NCBI GenBank assembly: GCA_017622055.1
Contig: JAGARY010000041.1
Location: 1 to 6,943 of the forward strand
Source: Treponema sp.
Lineage (GTDB): Bacteria > Spirochaetota > Spirochaetia > Treponematales > Treponemataceae
DNA: 6,943 nucleotides
Reading direction: 5' to 3'
Shown here: one piece after another, positions 5,725 to 6,943 of the stretch
Layout: each line of letters begins with the position of its first letter
Numbering within the stretch: the stretch's first letter is position 1
Notes under the pieces: model-generated
What the model saw: only the letters and a program-made list of their open reading frames with translations
Told to the model about the DNA's origin: nothing
Databases searched by the model: none
Position numbers and translations under genes: made by a program

Positions 5725-6744
5725 TTATAAAAAAATTATTTCTGGTTCTAGTGAAAATCCGAATTTTTCTTTTACCACTTTTTGAACGTGTTGAACTAAT
5801 TCTTTTATTTGAGTTGCAGTTGCGTTTTCTTTGTTGATAATTATATTTCCGTGAAAAGGGGCAACTTGGGCATCTCCAATTGTGTAGCCTAATAAATCTG
5901 CATCTTGGATGATTTTTCCAGAAGGGGCACCGAAGTTTCGATTGTTTTTGAATACAGATCCTGCACTTGGAAAGTTAAAATGGCCTTTATTTTTGCGTTC
6001 GTTTATGTATTTTTTGCATTCTTCTTGGATTTGTGATTTTTCTTCTGGTGATTTTCTTGTGAGTTTGAATGTGGCAGAAGAAACAAAAATTTTGTGTTCT
6101 GAAAAATTATATTTTGGAATTGTTGGTTCTTGGGAATTATTTGATTCTTGGTTTGGTTGAAATGGTGATTTTTTGTAATCCCACTGAGATGGGTTAAAAT
6201 TTGTTGTTGTAACTTTTGTGTTGATTTTTGAGATAATTTCTATTTGTTCTGTTTGATATAAAATGTCGCTAATTGATTTGTCAAAACAGCGGGCATTCAT
6301 GTAAACGGCTCCACCAATTGTTCCTGGAAGTCCTGCAAATTCTTGGGCACCAGAAAAGTTGTGATTTGTGCAAAAGTTTACAAAGGCTTGCATTGGTGTG
6401 CCACATTGGCAATTTACTAAAACTGTATCTTCTGAAAGTGTGTTGTCATCAACGTCGTCTTTGTCTATTACTGTAATTTCTGAAAGATTTTGGGTTGAAA
6501 TTACAACTGCTTCTAATGGTGAATCTGGAAAAACTACGTTTGAACCGCCGCCTAAAACAAAAAAAGGTAATTCTGCAGCTGTTGCCCCGCCTATGGCAGA
6601 ACGGAATTGTTCTGTGGTGTAGGGTTTTACAAAAAGTGGTGCAGAAGAGCCAACTTTGAATGTTGATTTTTGTGCTAGTGGTTCGTCTGTGGAAAATGGG
6701 ATTTGTGCCATTATTAATGATTGTTTTAAAAAATCGTGAAGCAT
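5725..6744 (-). CDS. murB: UDP-N-acetylenolpyruvoylglucosamine reductase
   Basis: MurB reduces UDP-GlcNAc-enolpyruvate to UDP-MurNAc with FAD and NADPH, the second committed step of peptidoglycan precursor synthesis in the cytoplasm. FAD-domain signatures are present: PFFVLGGGSNVVF (60-72) and FAGLPGTIGGAVYMNAR (136-152). The C-terminal domain has FNFPSAGSVFKN (256-267), where S263 is the expected proton-donating Ser, then HGNIIIN (298-304) and FGFSLEPEI (328-336), carrying the conserved Glu. The layout fits the shorter type II class. Oddities are an acidic insert (95-106), a hydrophilic insert (~196-217), and K191 in DYKKSPF where I would expect the family's Arg (YRxS). ATG 6744 has no Shine-Dalgarno; M12 (6709-6711) is an alternative start, also without one. 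Confidence 0.95.
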   Translation of the reverse strand: MLHDFLKQSLIMAQIPFSTDEPLAQKSTFKVGSSAPLFVKPYTTEQFRSAIGGATAAELPFFVLGGGSNVVFPDSPLEAVVISTQNLSEITVIDKDDVDDNTLSEDTVLVNCQCGTPMQAFVNFCTNHNFSGAQEFAGLPGTIGGAVYMNARCFDKSISDILYQTEQIEIISKINTKVTTTNFNPSQWDYKKSPFQPNQESNNSQEPTIPKYNFSEHKIFVSSATFKLTRKSPEEKSQIQEECKKYINERKNKGHFNFPSAGSVFKNNRNFGAPSGKIIQDADLLGYTIGDAQVAPFHGNIIINKENATATQIKELVQHVQKVVKEKFGFSLEPEIIFL

Positions 6745-6750
6745 GAAATT

Positions 6751-6779
6751 ATTATATGTGAAAGTGGATTTTTTTTAAA
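6751..6779 (-). promoter_or_regulatory. sigma70-type promoter of murB
   Basis: On the minus strand TATAAT (complement of 6751-6756, 6/6) is preceded at 17 bp by TTTAAA (complement of 6774-6779, 4/6). Only six bases (AATTTC) lie between the -10 element and the murB ATG, so the predicted transcription start coincides with the start codon. This agrees with the missing Shine-Dalgarno and suggests a leaderless message. Confidence 0.55.
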
Positions 6780-6790
6780 GGGGAGAAGTA

Positions 6791-6811
6791 AATTAAGAAT
6801 TCAGAATTAAG
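6791..6811 (+). repeat. tandem heptamer repeat, three copies
   Basis: Three adjacent 7-bp units are seen: AATTAAG (6791-6797), AATTCAG (6798-6804) and AATTAAG (6805-6811). Units 1 and 3 are identical and unit 2 differs at one base. The array sits between the murB promoter and the putative insertion element, so it may be the target or flank of the insertion. Confidence 0.6.
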
Positions 6812-6816
6812 ACAAT

Positions 6817-6921
6817 ATGTTGTGCAAACCTTTTGCAGAAACGTGGATTTAGCTGCAAAATGGAATAAGAAAAAAAATAAACCAAAAGAGCATTACCAAA
6901 AATGCAAAAGGAGCACAACAT
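6817..6921 (+). ncRNA. structured leader; candidate IS110 bridge-type RNA or RBS-sequestering fold
   Basis: A long imperfect inverted repeat pairs ATGTTGTGC (6817-6825) with GCACAACAT (6913-6921), 9 bp perfect, and CCTTTTGCA (6829-6837) with TGCAAAAGG (6903-6911), another 9 bp perfect. The two helices are separated by a 3-by-1 internal loop (6826-6828 against 6912) and enclose 65 bases. The 3' arm contains the AAGGAG ribosome-binding site (6908-6913) and the first two bases of the ATG. A competing hairpin pairs TTTTGCAG (6831-6838) with CTGCAAAA (6853-6860) around a 14-base loop. The helices are seen directly; that they form in an RNA, and that this RNA guides recombination, is inference. No convincing promoter is visible just upstream. 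Confidence 0.4.
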
Positions 6922-6943
6922 GGAAAGTATAGTTTATGTAGGG
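6920..6943 (+). CDS. putative IS110-family transposase, first 8 codons only
   Basis: The ATG at 6920 is preceded by AAAAGGAG (6906-6913) with 6 bases of spacing, a strong ribosome-binding site. The visible product MESIVYVG fits the first strand of the RuvC-like DEDD domain of IS110 transposases, in which the first catalytic Asp comes a residue or two later and is therefore not visible here. Eight residues cannot prove the family. The gene is divergent from murB and its 3' part lies outside the window. Confidence 0.5.

Larger units (their letters stand above)
6812..6943 (+). mobile_element. putative left end of an IS110-family insertion sequence (continues beyond window)
   Basis: A gene starting at 6920 encodes MESIVYVG before the window ends, which resembles the opening of IS110-family DEDD transposases (typically '..VYVGiDVHK..'). 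About 100 bases of structured non-coding DNA precede it, as in IS110-group elements, where a left-end non-coding region is expected. The left boundary is uncertain; 6812 is placed just after the heptamer array, and anywhere from 6780 to 6816 would fit. No terminal inverted repeat can be tested because the right end is outside the window. Confidence 0.45.

Noticed and set aside
5909..6622. Three plus-strand open frames opposite murB (5909-6160, 6273-6476, 6368-6622)
   Set aside because: All are antisense to conserved MurB motifs, two overlap each other, and none resembles a known protein.
6881..6901. Two copies of ACCAAAA in the leader (6881-6887 and 6895-6901) as a CRISPR-like or guide repeat
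   Set aside because: Two 7-bp copies in A-rich DNA are expected by chance; there is no periodic spacer structure.

Overview
The window looks like a low-GC (roughly one third G+C by eye) spirochaete chromosome, most likely Treponema. This rests on protein character: an rpoA-rplQ operon end carrying a small extra zinc-ribbon gene, a PilZ protein of the two-domain Borrelia PlzA/Treponema type, and a double cyclic-nucleotide-binding regulator next to murB. The genus is an inference; no rRNA is present.

Positions 1-1315 (+ strand) hold the end of the ribosomal alpha operon: the 3' part of rpoA, rplQ overlapping it by 11 bp, then an 80-residue two-CxxC protein of unknown function, closed by a clear intrinsic terminator. 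Positions 1352-3428 (+) are a separate two-gene unit, a PlzA-like PilZ protein and a TPR protein 18 bp downstream. The PilZ c-di-GMP motif is degenerate. The best promoter for this unit sits so close to the start codon that the message may be leaderless.

Positions 3433-6744 (- strand) converge on that unit with a 4-bp gap. In transcription order they are murB (own promoter, again almost on top of the start codon), a 69-bp gap with a near-consensus promoter and an overlapping palindrome, a 399-residue regulator with two CNB domains and a Crp-like HTH (TTG start), a secreted protein of unknown function, and a DUF192 lipoprotein. The last three are tightly spaced and probably one operon.

Positions 6780-6943 are the most interesting part. 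Divergent from murB, a gene begins at 6920 whose first eight residues (MESIVYVG) resemble IS110-family transposases. Its leader contains a long imperfect inverted repeat (6817-6837 with 6903-6921) that buries the ribosome-binding site and start codon, plus a competing local hairpin. A tandem heptamer repeat lies just upstream. This is where an IS110 left end, and the guide ('bridge') RNA of that family, would be expected. The element is cut by the window edge, so the assignment is provisional.
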